A stretch of DNA of 23,913 nucleotides from an uncultured Lachnospiraceae bacterium (GTDB lineage: Bacteria; Bacillota; Clostridia; Lachnospirales; Lachnospiraceae). This document shows positions 13,633 through 21,721 of the stretch, one piece after another (position 1 is the first letter of the stretch; each line of letters starts with the position of its first letter). The position numbers and the translations under genes are program-made. The DNA is taken from NCBI GenBank assembly GCA_934371505.1, contig CAKRNW010000020.1:1-23913 (forward strand). Reading direction: 5' to 3'. The notes beneath the pieces were generated by a model. It saw only the letters and a list, made by a program, of their open reading frames with translations. It did not search any database and was not told the origin of the DNA.

Positions 13633-14895
13633 TCATTCTCCATTATCTTCCAAACTCACTGTTCCTATGCTTTCTTCATCCGCGGCCGGTATAATTGCCT
13701 GCAAAGTGTCTGCCTTTTTCTGTACCGCAAGCTCCGCCTCTAAAATTCCCACAGTCTCAGTCTTTTTTATTTTAACATCTTTTGCAATAATTTGTACCCC
13801 TTTTTCCTGTAATGTTTCCATAAATTTATCAAAGGAACCGGAAAGTTTTTCCTTCATCTGCGAATCCGTATAACGGCTTTCCGTGGGAACATATTCAAAA
13901 TACTGGGAATGCCCATAATAGATGGGAAAAGTCACCCCTTTCATCAAGGTAATCCGTTTCTTTTCCGTAATGATATCTTCACACAGGTAGGGATTGCCCG
14001 GTAATCCCAGAAGAATTTCCCTTGTTCCGATCTGTAAAAATCTTTTTCTGGTATTCCTTCCGGAAAATACCTTTTCCGTATATTCATAAGGCTGACTGAT
14101 TTGAAAAGGAACCACTCCCTGCAAAATAACATCCGCATCCGCCTTGTAATACCTGACTCCTTTTACTGTCTCATCGTCTCCCAGAATAGTCACCTGTCCG
14201 CCCACAAGGATCTGTCCCTTTTCCACCACATCTCCAGCCTTTACCTGAGGTGTACCTGTTCTGGTAATAATGGATACCACGGTGGCATCCATATCTGCCA
14301 CCAGATCTGCACCATGGGGAAATTCCGTCACTTCTTCCTCCGGCTGTTGTTCCTGCCCATAGTATTGGTTTTCTTTCACATACACAGTTAACCGCGTGCC
14401 ATCCAGCTGGAGAGAAGTCCAAATAATCTGCGGAAACTCTTCCCGGATATTTTTCTCCAGTTCTGCAATATGCAGCTGCTTTTTGGGCATGGAAACATAG
14501 ACTCCCTGTTTCTTTAAGTAATCCTCCACCACATCATCCGTCAGCATCAGATTTCCTTCCACATGGACAGACCACACAAAAAAAGAGGCAATCATCCAAA
14601 AGATAAAGGTCAAAAAAAATCCCGCAACAAACAGCCATCTTCTGCGGATTCCGGGAAAAAGAAAGGGTAATCCGTATCGGTGCAATACGCGCACTCTGGT
14701 TCCCGTTTTTTTCACAATAGGCTTTAGGGCAAAAAAAGCCTTTTTGTGCAGGCAGAGGATATAACCCTCCTCCTGTTTTTCTATATCCCATAAAAAAATC
14801 CCCCGGTTGGCACATAAATTTAAAAACCGTTCCGGTGAATAGCCATATACCCAGATCCGGACATAGCCTTTGAGGAAATGCATGAGTAATTCCAT
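13633..14895 (-). CDS. yqfD: Sporulation protein YqfD
   Basis: YqfD family membrane protein required for normal sporulation in B. subtilis, where yqfCD is expressed in the mother cell under SigE. The protein has a cytosolic N-terminal part (1-84), one membrane helix at about 86-109 preceded by RRR, and an extracytoplasmic part starting HVEGNLML that looks like a small POTRA-type domain. Further family segments include GTRLTVYVKEN and a beta-rich region with VKAGDVVEKGQILVGG. Length of 420 residues is slightly above the usual 400. It starts 12 bases after yqfC and is 7 bases from phoH. The C-terminal 50 residues vary in the family. Confidence 0.93.
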   Translation of the reverse strand: MELLMHFLKGYVRIWVYGYSPERFLNLCANRGIFLWDIEKQEEGYILCLHKKAFFALKPIVKKTGTRVRVLHRYGLPFLFPGIRRRWLFVAGFFLTFIFWMIASFFVWSVHVEGNLMLTDDVVEDYLKKQGVYVSMPKKQLHIAELEKNIREEFPQIIWTSLQLDGTRLTVYVKENQYYGQEQQPEEEVTEFPHGADLVADMDATVVSIITRTGTPQVKAGDVVEKGQILVGGQVTILGDDETVKGVRYYKADADVILQGVVPFQISQPYEYTEKVFSGRNTRKRFLQIGTREILLGLPGNPYLCEDIITEKKRITLMKGVTFPIYYGHSQYFEYVPTESRYTDSQMKEKLSGSFDKFMETLQEKGVQIIAKDVKIKKTETVGILEAELAVQKKADTLQAIIPAADEESIGTVSLEDNGE

Positions 14896-14907
14896 GAATA
14901 TTCCCTC

Positions 14908-15198
14908 CTAACATTCATATCCGATCTGACAAATACAGCCGGTAATCTTCATGTCCTCATTGGTATAATACTGAATATGCAGATTTTCTCCCATGATACA
15001 TATGCTGCAGTGTTTTGCCTGCAGACAAATCCTGTGATCTGTGTATTCCAGAATTCCTTTATAATTTTCCACCCAGATTTCCTGATTTCCTGTCACCGTT
15101 AAAATGCTGGCACCATAGAGGATATCCTTGGGCAGACTCATAGAATTGACAAGAAGCTCTTTCCTTTCCGGAAAGAGCTTCACTAATCGTTTCCGCAT
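14908..15198 (-). CDS. yqfC: Sporulation protein YqfC (YabP/YqfC family)
   Basis: A 96-residue YabP/YqfC-family protein. The recognisable elements are LPKDILYGASILTVTGNQEIWVENYKGILEY split over 22-52 and the later IMGENLHIQYYTNEDMKITG. The family is small, soluble, beta-rich and sporulation-linked; YqfC always precedes YqfD. AAGGAG lies 10 bases before the ATG. It is the first gene of the yqfC-yqfD-phoH-(pgpH)-ybeY-flippase cluster. A candidate mother-cell promoter lies in the end of the upstream phosphorylase gene. Confidence 0.93.
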   Translation of the reverse strand: MRKRLVKLFPERKELLVNSMSLPKDILYGASILTVTGNQEIWVENYKGILEYTDHRICLQAKHCSICIMGENLHIQYYTNEDMKITGCICQIGYEC

Positions 15199-15229
15199 TG
15201 CTGGCCGGCTCCTTCGAGAGGTTCCCTTC

Positions 15230-15259
15230 AGTATATGCTCTTATTTACCTGATAATGCC
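15230..15259 (-). promoter_or_regulatory. Candidate SigE-type promoter of yqfC
   Basis: On the minus strand CATATACT (15237-15230) resembles the SigE -10 CATACAnT, and GCATTAT within 15259-15252 lies 14 bases upstream as a possible -35. It would start transcription about 9 bases before the yqfC ribosome binding site. The -35 part lies in the 3' end of the phosphorylase gene. Matches are imperfect and the idea leans on known SigE control of yqfCD in B. subtilis. Confidence 0.35.
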
Positions 15260-16555
15260 TTTGATCAAAGATGTCTTTACCCCCTCTTTGATGTTCTCAT
15301 CAATATGATAGGCTCCCAGAAATCTCGTTTTTGCTTCCTCCAGCTTTTCCCTGGAATTGGCATGAAGTACTGCTAATGGTTCCCCCTTTTTAACATGATC
15401 CCCGCATTTCTTATACAAAAGCAGACCTACACTGAGATCCACCGTACTTTCCTTGGTCTCTCTTCCTCCTCCAAGAAGCAGGGAAACCATACCGATCTCA
15501 TCACAGCGAATATGGGTGACCACTCCATCACAGGGGGACAGAACCTCCTCCTGTATGGATGCCTGAGGCAGATGCTCCGGATGGTATACATCCTCTGCAT
15601 GTCCTCCCTGGGCTTCAATAAACTCTGCAAATTTCTTCAAGGCTCTTCCGCTGGTCACCGCATTCTGCAGCATGGTTCTGGCTGTTTTCTCATCGTCAGC
15701 CACCCCACCTGCCAGAAGCATCTGGGTTCCCAAGGTCATACAAAGCTCCGTAAAGTCCTCCGGTCCCCGTCCCTGTAATGTGTCCAGTGCCTCTTTGACC
15801 TCAAGAGCATTTCCCACGGCATTTCCCAGAGGCTGATCCATGTCGGATATGACGGCAATCGTTCTTTTTCCGGCGCCGTTGCCAATACGCACCATCTCCC
15901 GGGCCAGTGCAAAGGAATCCTCTTCCTTCTTCATAAATGCGCCACTTCCCGTCTTCACATCCAATACAATGGCATCCGCACCTGCAGCCAGCTTTTTGCT
16001 CATAATAGAACTGGCAATCAGGGACATCTGGTCTACTGTGGCTGTCACATCACGCAGGGCATACAATTTTTTATCTGCCGGTGCCAGATCTTTCGTCTGA
16101 CCCATAATAGCAATACCGTGCCGATTTACATTTTCCATAAAAAGTTCCACGGGAATTTCTGTGGAAAATCCCGGAAAGCTTTCCATTTTATCAATCGTTC
16201 CACCAGTATGACCCAGGCCTCTTCCACTCATCTTGGCCACCTTAATGCCGCATGCTGCGACCATGGGTGTCAGAGCTAACGAGGTTTTATCTCCCACACC
16301 GCCGGTACTGTGCTTGTCCACCTTGACTCCCTTAATTCCGGACAGGTCCAATAGTTCTCCACTATGTGCCATGGACATGGTAAGATTTAAAGTTTCGCTC
16401 TCATTCATTCCGCGAAAATATACCGCCATCATCATTGCGGACATCTGATAGTCCGGTATGCTGCCGGCGGTATACTCGTCGATCATAAAAGCGATCTCCT
16501 CCTTACTCAGTACTCCGCCATCACGTTTTTTTACGATCAGATCATACATTCGCAT
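15245..16555 (-). CDS. pdp: Pyrimidine-nucleoside phosphorylase
   Basis: The enzyme cleaves uridine, thymidine and deoxyuridine with phosphate to base and (deoxy)ribose-1-phosphate, in nucleoside salvage. The thymidine/pyrimidine phosphorylase signature is present as MSGRGLGHTGGTIDKMES (109-126), and the phosphate-binding VDKHSTGGVGDK at 79-90. The N-terminal helical domain, central phosphate domain and C-terminal lipoyl-like barrel (CDGVVTHIRCDEIG) are all intact, and 436 residues is the usual length. AGGAGG lies about 9 bases before the ATG. It follows rlmH by 31 bases in what seems to be the nfn operon's tail. Distinction from strict thymidine phosphorylase (deoA) rests on the Firmicute type of sequence only. 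Confidence 0.94.
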   Translation of the reverse strand: MRMYDLIVKKRDGGVLSKEEIAFMIDEYTAGSIPDYQMSAMMMAVYFRGMNESETLNLTMSMAHSGELLDLSGIKGVKVDKHSTGGVGDKTSLALTPMVAACGIKVAKMSGRGLGHTGGTIDKMESFPGFSTEIPVELFMENVNRHGIAIMGQTKDLAPADKKLYALRDVTATVDQMSLIASSIMSKKLAAGADAIVLDVKTGSGAFMKKEEDSFALAREMVRIGNGAGKRTIAVISDMDQPLGNAVGNALEVKEALDTLQGRGPEDFTELCMTLGTQMLLAGGVADDEKTARTMLQNAVTSGRALKKFAEFIEAQGGHAEDVYHPEHLPQASIQEEVLSPCDGVVTHIRCDEIGMVSLLLGGGRETKESTVDLSVGLLLYKKCGDHVKKGEPLAVLHANSREKLEEAKTRFLGAYHIDENIKEGVKTSLIKGIIR

Positions 16556-16586
16556 AAAGAATTCCTCCTTTTATGTTCGTAACTAT

Positions 16587-17066
16587 TTACTTGTGATAAG
16601 GTTCACCGGCATTGATCCGGCATCCGCGGTAAATCTGTTCCAGTAAAATCACCCGCATCAGCTGATGAGGAAAGGTCATCCTGGAAAAACTAAGTGCCAG
16701 GTTGGAACGGGCACATACCTCCGGTGCAAGTCCCAGGGAACCTCCAATGATAAACTGAATATGACTGACTCCGCGGACTCCGCTCTGGTCGATCCATTGG
16801 GCAAATTCCACAGAATCCATCATCTTTCCGCCAATCTCCAGAGTGACCACACAGACTCCGTCTTTGAGGTTTTTCAGAATCCGTTCTCCTTCTTTCGCCC
16901 GGATCTGTTCCTCCAGAGCCGGGGAAGCTCCCTCCGGCGTCTTCTCGTCGGCAACCTCAATGATTTCCAGTTTCACATATTTCTGCAAACGCTTGGAATA
17001 CTCTTCAATGGCATCCCGCAGATAGCGTTCCTTGATCTTACCTACTGTGATCAACGTGATTTTCAT
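16587..17066 (-). CDS. rlmH: 23S rRNA (pseudouridine1915-N3)-methyltransferase RlmH
   Basis: RlmH is a SPOUT-fold methyltransferase that modifies pseudouridine 1915 in helix 69 of 23S rRNA on the 70S ribosome, using S-adenosylmethionine. The trefoil-knot motifs are FIIGGSLGLAPEV (105-117) and SFSRMTFPHQLMRVILLEQIYR (127-148), with the C-terminal GEPYHK that reaches the active site. The length of 159 residues is exactly that of the family. Its ATG overlaps the stop of the zinc-ribbon membrane protein gene by 4 bases (ATGA). Confidence 0.97.
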   Translation of the reverse strand: MKITLITVGKIKERYLRDAIEEYSKRLQKYVKLEIIEVADEKTPEGASPALEEQIRAKEGERILKNLKDGVCVVTLEIGGKMMDSVEFAQWIDQSGVRGVSHIQFIIGGSLGLAPEVCARSNLALSFSRMTFPHQLMRVILLEQIYRGCRINAGEPYHK

Positions 17067-17761
17067 GCTTCAAAGATCTCCGGATAGATTTCCTCAATAA
17101 AATGCTCCAGAAATCCTTCCTCCAGATTCATATACTGGTTTTCCAGACATTGACGGCATTTCTCCGCACGCTTGAAATACAGCAATTCCTCAGGAAGTTC
17201 TAAATCTTCCGGGGCAAGCATGGCATCGATCTTCTCCTTTGTCAGATGCTCTTTTGTCCATTTCTGCATTTCTCCCGACAATTCTTCCTCAAAAGCTGCT
17301 TTTCTGGCAAACTTCGCTGCATTGCGAAAGGAAACAATTCCCATAATAACGAAAATTCCAAACAGAGCTCCCATCACCACATAGGTTAAAACCTTGGTGG
17401 TGGAATTGGAGAAAAAGGGAATCACACCCATGATCATCAGAACCACAAGCACCAGTCCAATACTTCCGATAATGAGCAGTGTGTAGGCAGATGATTTATT
17501 ATCTTCCGCCCGGGCTGCACTGCTCACATACAGAGAGGTACGTTCTCTGGATGCCGGTGCTTCTGCTTCCTCCGCAGCATCCCCTGCCACCTCTTCGTGA
17601 TCTTCAAACATTTCTTCCGGTGCCTCTGTTTCTTCTGTCTGCACCTCAGCTTCCTGTACTGCTTCCACTTCTTCAAGAGAATCTACTAGTTCAATCTTAC
17701 AGTCTGCACAAACTGCAATTCCCTCTCTGTATTGCGCTTTACATTTCGGACAAAACGGCAT
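17063..17761 (-). CDS. Zinc-ribbon membrane protein of unknown function
   Basis: A 232-residue protein with a zinc ribbon at its N-terminus (Cys4, Cys7, Cys18, Cys21 in FCPKCKAQ...CADCK), a long acidic stretch rich in Glu and Ala at 27-70, two membrane helices at about 92-117 and 124-145, and a charged helical C-terminal part of about 85 residues. Both ends would face the cytoplasm. No catalytic motif is visible. Similar short zinc-ribbon plus DUF2007-like proteins occur widely in Clostridia, but I cannot assign a family. It lies between nfnB (28 bases) and rlmH (4-base overlap). GGGGG precedes the ATG at a spacing of about 8. Confidence 0.8.
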   Translation of the reverse strand: MPFCPKCKAQYREGIAVCADCKIELVDSLEEVEAVQEAEVQTEETEAPEEMFEDHEEVAGDAAEEAEAPASRERTSLYVSSAARAEDNKSSAYTLLIIGSIGLVLVVLMIMGVIPFFSNSTTKVLTYVVMGALFGIFVIMGIVSFRNAAKFARKAAFEEELSGEMQKWTKEHLTKEKIDAMLAPEDLELPEELLYFKRAEKCRQCLENQYMNLEEGFLEHFIEEIYPEIFEA

Positions 17762-17789
17762 AGTCTGTTACCCCCGATCCTTCGTATCC

Positions 17790-19172
17790 TTATTTGGAAA
17801 GATATTCGTCAATACCCTTGGCAGCTGCTTTTCCCGCCCCCATTGCAAGAATAACAGTTGCAGCTCCGGTCACGGCATCACCACCGGCATAAACACCCTC
17901 TTTGGTAGTCTGGCCGTTTTCTTCCTCGGCAACGATACATTTCCATTTATTGATTTCCAATCCTTTGGTTGTGGAAGAAATCAATGGGTTCGGTGAAGTT
18001 CCCAGTGACATGATCACCGCATCCACTTCCATGTCAAATTCAGAACCGGGTACCTCCACAGGTCTGCGTCTTCCGGATGCGTCCGGCTCTCCCAGTTCCA
18101 TACGGATGCAGCGGATACCGGTTACATTACTGTTTTCATCCGTGAGAATCTCTACGGGATTGGTGAGCAGATCAAAAATGATACCCTCTTCCTTTGCGTG
18201 ATGTACTTCCTCCACACGGGCGGGTAATTCTTCTTCACTTCTGCGGTATACAATATGAACCTCTGCCCCCAGACGAAGAGCGGTTCTTGCCGCATCCATT
18301 GCCACATTTCCACCACCGACTACGGCTACCTTCTTCGCACGCATAATAGGTGTCTGGGAATCCTCTTTAAAAGCTTTCATCAGATTGCTTCTGGTCAGGT
18401 ACTCGTTGGCAGAGAAAACTCCGTTGGCCTGCTCCCCGGGAATACCCATGAATTTGGGAAGTCCTGCCCCGGAACCGATAAATACAGCACTGAACCCTTC
18501 CTCTGTCAACAGTTCATCAATGGTGGTGGATTTACCGATGACCACATCGGTTTCAATCTTCACACCTAACGCTTTTACGTTTTCAATTTCTTTCTTTACA
18601 ACAGCTTCCTTCGGAAGACGGAATTCGGGAATACCGTATACCAGCACACCGCCTGCTTCATGCAAAGCCTCGAAGATCGTTACATCGTACCCCATCTTTG
18701 CCAGGTCTCCGGCACAGGTCAGACCAGAAGGACCGGAGCCGATCACTGCTACTTTTTTGCCTTTTTTCTCTGCAGTTACAACGGGCTTAATCTCATTCCG
18801 GGTTGCCCAGTCTGCAACGAAACGCTCCAGTTTACCGATGGAAATCGGCTCGCCTTTAATTCCACGGATACATTTACCCTCACACTGACTTTCCTGAGGA
18901 CATACACGACCACAGATTGCGGGAAGTGCAGAGGATTCGCTGATGGTGTGATACGCATCCTCGATCTCTCCGTTTTTTACCTCCTCAATAAATTTCGGAA
19001 TATTAATCGCTACCGGACACCCTTTGATGCACTGTGCATTTTTGCAGTTGATGCAGCGGGAAGCCTCTTCCATTGCTTCCTCTTTGTTATATCCTAAGCA
19101 CACCTCGTCAAAATTGGTTGCACGAACGCTGGCTTCCTGTTCTCTGACGGGAGTTTTCTTTAATACATCCAT
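17790..19172 (-). CDS. nfnB: NfnB-like / glutamate synthase small-subunit-like NADPH oxidoreductase
   Basis: This 460-residue flavoprotein has two ferredoxin-like cysteine sets at its N-terminus (Cys40, 43, 48, 52 and Cys87, 91, 97, 101), for [4Fe-4S] clusters. A FAD Rossmann motif VIGSGPSGLTCAGDLA starts at 144, and an NADPH motif VVGGGNVAMDAARTALRLGA follows. It is often annotated gltA (glutamate synthase small subunit). The immediately upstream FNR-like gene makes the pair fit NfnAB, the electron-bifurcating NADH-dependent ferredoxin:NADP oxidoreductase of anaerobes; sulfide dehydrogenase SudAB is a close alternative. No glutamate synthase large subunit is next to it. It starts 26 bases after nfnA. 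Confidence 0.88.
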   Translation of the reverse strand: MDVLKKTPVREQEASVRATNFDEVCLGYNKEEAMEEASRCINCKNAQCIKGCPVAINIPKFIEEVKNGEIEDAYHTISESSALPAICGRVCPQESQCEGKCIRGIKGEPISIGKLERFVADWATRNEIKPVVTAEKKGKKVAVIGSGPSGLTCAGDLAKMGYDVTIFEALHEAGGVLVYGIPEFRLPKEAVVKKEIENVKALGVKIETDVVIGKSTTIDELLTEEGFSAVFIGSGAGLPKFMGIPGEQANGVFSANEYLTRSNLMKAFKEDSQTPIMRAKKVAVVGGGNVAMDAARTALRLGAEVHIVYRRSEEELPARVEEVHHAKEEGIIFDLLTNPVEILTDENSNVTGIRCIRMELGEPDASGRRRPVEVPGSEFDMEVDAVIMSLGTSPNPLISSTTKGLEINKWKCIVAEEENGQTTKEGVYAGGDAVTGAATVILAMGAGKAAAKGIDEYLSK

Positions 19173-19198
19173 TTCGATACCATGCCTTTCCTTTTCTA

Positions 19199-20077
19199 TT
19201 ACTGGCAGTTGCCACAGCCACCGTGATGAGTTGCGCCTTCTTTTTCTTTCAGGAAAGCTCGTCCCTCTTCCGTCTTGTAAATCTGCTGACGTTTCATCGC
19301 CTGGTCAAAATCAACCAGATGTCCGTCAAATTCAGGACCATCTACACATGCAAATTTTACTTTGCCATCTACGGTTACACGGCAGGCACCACACATGCCG
19401 GTTCCATCTACCATGATGGGATTTAAGGAAACCACTGTGGGAATCTTCAGTTCTTTGGTCAGTTTGCAGACAAACTTCATCATAATCATGGGACCGATGG
19501 CAACACAGACATCATAGTGCTTGCCCTCGTCCACAAGGCTTTGGAGAGTTGCCGTAACCATACCACTTCTGCCGTAAGACCCGTCATCGGTGGTCACATA
19601 GAGATTTCCGGCCACAGCCTCCATCTCTTTTTCCAGAATTAACAGGTCTTTCGTCTTGGCACCAACAATGACATCCGCATCCACACCCTGCTCATGCAGC
19701 CATTTTACCTGGGGATAAACCGGAGCGGTGCCCACACCACCGGCTATGAACAGAATTTTTTTGTTACACAGTTCTTCCACAGACTCTTCTGTCAGATCGG
19801 ATGGTCTTCCCAACGGTCCTACGAAATCCTGAAAACAATCTCCGGCCTTCAGTGAAGTCATGCGCAGTGTGCTGGCTCCCACAACCTGAAATACAATGGT
19901 AATTGTTCCTTTTTCCCTGTTGTAATCACAGATGGTAAGGGGAATCCGCTCTCCCTCTTCGTCCATACGAACGATGACAAACTGTCCGGGCATACAGGAT
20001 TTGGCCACTCTTTTTGCTTCTACTTCCATCAGGTAGATATTGGTAGTCAGCTCCCGTGCTTCTAAAATTTTGTACAT
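19199..20077 (-). CDS. nfnA: NfnA-like ferredoxin-NADP reductase subunit
   Basis: This 292-residue protein is of the dihydroorotate dehydrogenase electron-transfer/FNR type. FAD is bound through ERIPLTICD (44-52), the NAD part has AGGVGTAPVYPQVKWL, and a [2Fe-2S] set lies in TGMCGACRVTVDGKVKFACVDG. With NfnB it would couple NADH and reduced ferredoxin oxidation to NADP reduction in the cytoplasm, supplying NADPH in fermentative anaerobes. The C-terminus ends in HHGGCGNCQ, an extra CxxC. GAGGAG lies about 8 bases before the ATG. It is the first gene of the cluster and has its own promoter. Confidence 0.88.
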   Translation of the reverse strand: MYKILEARELTTNIYLMEVEAKRVAKSCMPGQFVIVRMDEEGERIPLTICDYNREKGTITIVFQVVGASTLRMTSLKAGDCFQDFVGPLGRPSDLTEESVEELCNKKILFIAGGVGTAPVYPQVKWLHEQGVDADVIVGAKTKDLLILEKEMEAVAGNLYVTTDDGSYGRSGMVTATLQSLVDEGKHYDVCVAIGPMIMMKFVCKLTKELKIPTVVSLNPIMVDGTGMCGACRVTVDGKVKFACVDGPEFDGHLVDFDQAMKRQQIYKTEEGRAFLKEKEGATHHGGCGNCQ

Positions 20078-20101
20078 AGCTCTTACTCCTCTATACTTAA
20101 C

Positions 20102-20129
20102 ATTATAGTAATGATATAAAAATTCTCAA
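20102..20129 (-). promoter_or_regulatory. SigA-type promoter of nfnAB
   Basis: TTGAGA (20129-20124), a 16-base spacer and a perfect TATAAT (20107-20102) on the minus strand, with the ATG of nfnA about 25 bases downstream of the -10. The -35 shares bases with the T run of the upstream terminator. Confidence 0.75.
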
Positions 20130-20168
20130 AAAAGTGCAACCCCGGATTCTTTTTCCGTGGAATTCCAC
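20128..20168 (-). terminator. Probable intrinsic terminator of the zinc-ribbon/TPR gene
   Basis: On the minus strand GTGGAATTCC (20168-20159) pairs with GGGGTTGCAC (20143-20134) with one mismatch and two G-U pairs, followed by TTTTTT. It starts 6 bases after the stop of the 500-residue gene. The stem is imperfect, and TGGAATTCCA within the first arm is itself a palindrome. Confidence 0.55.
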
Positions 20169-20173
20169 AAAGG

Positions 20174-21676
20174 CTACGGTGTATTCTCCTGGTCTGCCTG
20201 GGCTGCAAGCTGGGCATTCATCTGCAGCTGATAATACAGATCGCTTTGAATCTCATAGGTCGCGGTATCCCGTTGTACACAGGTAAACAGCTGCCCCGAA
20301 TAAATATTTGCCGCATAGACTGCCCCGGTCTTGGTCTGGATTCCGGTGGCATCTTCATATAATTCCGGCAAAATATAAAAATCTGTGTTAAAGGTTTCGT
20401 CATGCACCACACCGGTAAGCTGATACAGATATCTTCCGTTCATTCCCGGTGCGTGTCCCTGCAGGTCTGTAATCTTCCCATACTGTACAAAAGCTTCCAA
20501 CAGAGCATTGACGCACTGGGCTGCTGGAATGGAATTCTCAATGTTGAGGTTATAGGAACGGGCTGTGATCTCCGATGCTATGCCCATTTCATTATAGGCA
20601 ACAAACTTGAAATTGGATCTTCCCAAAGGCATCAGCAGTGGTCCGTTGTATACCTGGCTGTCTCTGTTGGGATCCTTTAAATCCGTGGTATAGTAAACCG
20701 TTGTTCCCTCCTGCATTTCAATCCGGATAATCTGCGGTGCAGTAAAATCACCACTGTACAGATTAACTTCCGGTGCCGCCGGTGTGGGCACATCAATATC
20801 GTAGGTACAGCTCACCACCTCACTGAGTACACCGTGAGGATTCACATATACCGCTTTCACCGTGGTAATACCGGGATTTAAAAAAACAGGAGCGGTATAC
20901 ACAGCAGACTCGATTCCGGGTTCTGTACCGTCCAGTGTATAATAAATCGTGCCGGAACCGGCCGCCATCAGTTTGACCGGTATCACTTCCTCATAATTTC
21001 CCGCCTGCAAACTGAATTCAGGTTCACTGGCAAGATAGTCCCGATAGGCTGCACGGATCTTTGTATCCGTGCATTGCTCCAACAATTCACTCAGTTTTCC
21101 ATAATCTCCGTTCGCTTCATAGATATCTACAATCTTACGGTATGCATGTTGTATATCGTTTTGAGATGCATATTGGGAAAATGCTACATCGCATAGTGTC
21201 AATACTCCATCATTGACATTTCCGGTCAGATAATAATAATCTGCAATCTCAAACAATAAGGAGACATTGCCTGGATCCAGTTCATAGGCCTTCTGCAGCT
21301 TCTCAATGGCAAGTGCATAATTATTTTTGTTCACTGCTGCATTGGCAAGCTTCACCTGATAGTCCGGAGATGTCATCCGATAATGATGAATCCCAATCAT
21401 AATTCCCAATCCCGCCATCAGGACTCCGATCACGGGAATCACCCATAGAAGAAGGGTAAATCTCCGTTCCCGGACAGACTGCTCCGGAATTTCTTCCACT
21501 TCCTCTTCCAGGATTTCCTGCTCTGTCTCCAGTTCATCAAGAAAACCGGTGAGATTCTCAGAAATTCTGGTTTCCCATTCCGGATCAAAATCGGGTACAA
21601 TATGAATTTCTTCACCGCATTTTTCGCAGTAGAGCATTCCCTCAGGAATCTCAAAACCACAATGAGGGCAAATCAT
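20174..21676 (-). CDS. Zinc-ribbon, TPR and CHB_HEX-repeat membrane protein, function unknown
   Basis: A 500-residue protein with a clear mosaic layout. Residues 3-20 form a zinc ribbon (Cys3, Cys6, Cys17, Cys20). An acidic linker is followed by one membrane helix at about 73-96, then a TPR-like helical region (108-215, with NNYALAIEKLQKAYELDPGN split across 118-137). Two repeats of about 77 residues follow (218-294 and 302-378), each with a YYT-DG/DP core (IYYTLDGTEP, VYYTTDLKDP) typical of chitobiase C-terminal-like CHB_HEX_C_1 domains. A last domain of about 110 residues is unassigned. The topology suggests cytosolic zinc ribbon and external TPR/beta repeats, possibly binding the cell wall. 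It follows fhs by 45 bases; the ribosome binding site AAAGG is weakly placed. Confidence 0.85.
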   Translation of the reverse strand: MICPHCGFEIPEGMLYCEKCGEEIHIVPDFDPEWETRISENLTGFLDELETEQEILEEEVEEIPEQSVRERRFTLLLWVIPVIGVLMAGLGIMIGIHHYRMTSPDYQVKLANAAVNKNNYALAIEKLQKAYELDPGNVSLLFEIADYYYLTGNVNDGVLTLCDVAFSQYASQNDIQHAYRKIVDIYEANGDYGKLSELLEQCTDTKIRAAYRDYLASEPEFSLQAGNYEEVIPVKLMAAGSGTIYYTLDGTEPGIESAVYTAPVFLNPGITTVKAVYVNPHGVLSEVVSCTYDIDVPTPAAPEVNLYSGDFTAPQIIRIEMQEGTTVYYTTDLKDPNRDSQVYNGPLLMPLGRSNFKFVAYNEMGIASEITARSYNLNIENSIPAAQCVNALLEAFVQYGKITDLQGHAPGMNGRYLYQLTGVVHDETFNTDFYILPELYEDATGIQTKTGAVYAANIYSGQLFTCVQRDTATYEIQSDLYYQLQMNAQLAAQADQENTP

Positions 21677-21721
21677 CTAATTCAATACCTTTCTAAATTT
21701 CTGCCGCTTGAGCAGGAATTC

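Noticed and set aside
17790..19172. Glutamate synthase (gltBD) small subunit
   Set aside because: The sequence family allows it, but there is no large subunit nearby and an FNR-like subunit is directly upstream, so the NfnAB/SudAB reading is preferred.
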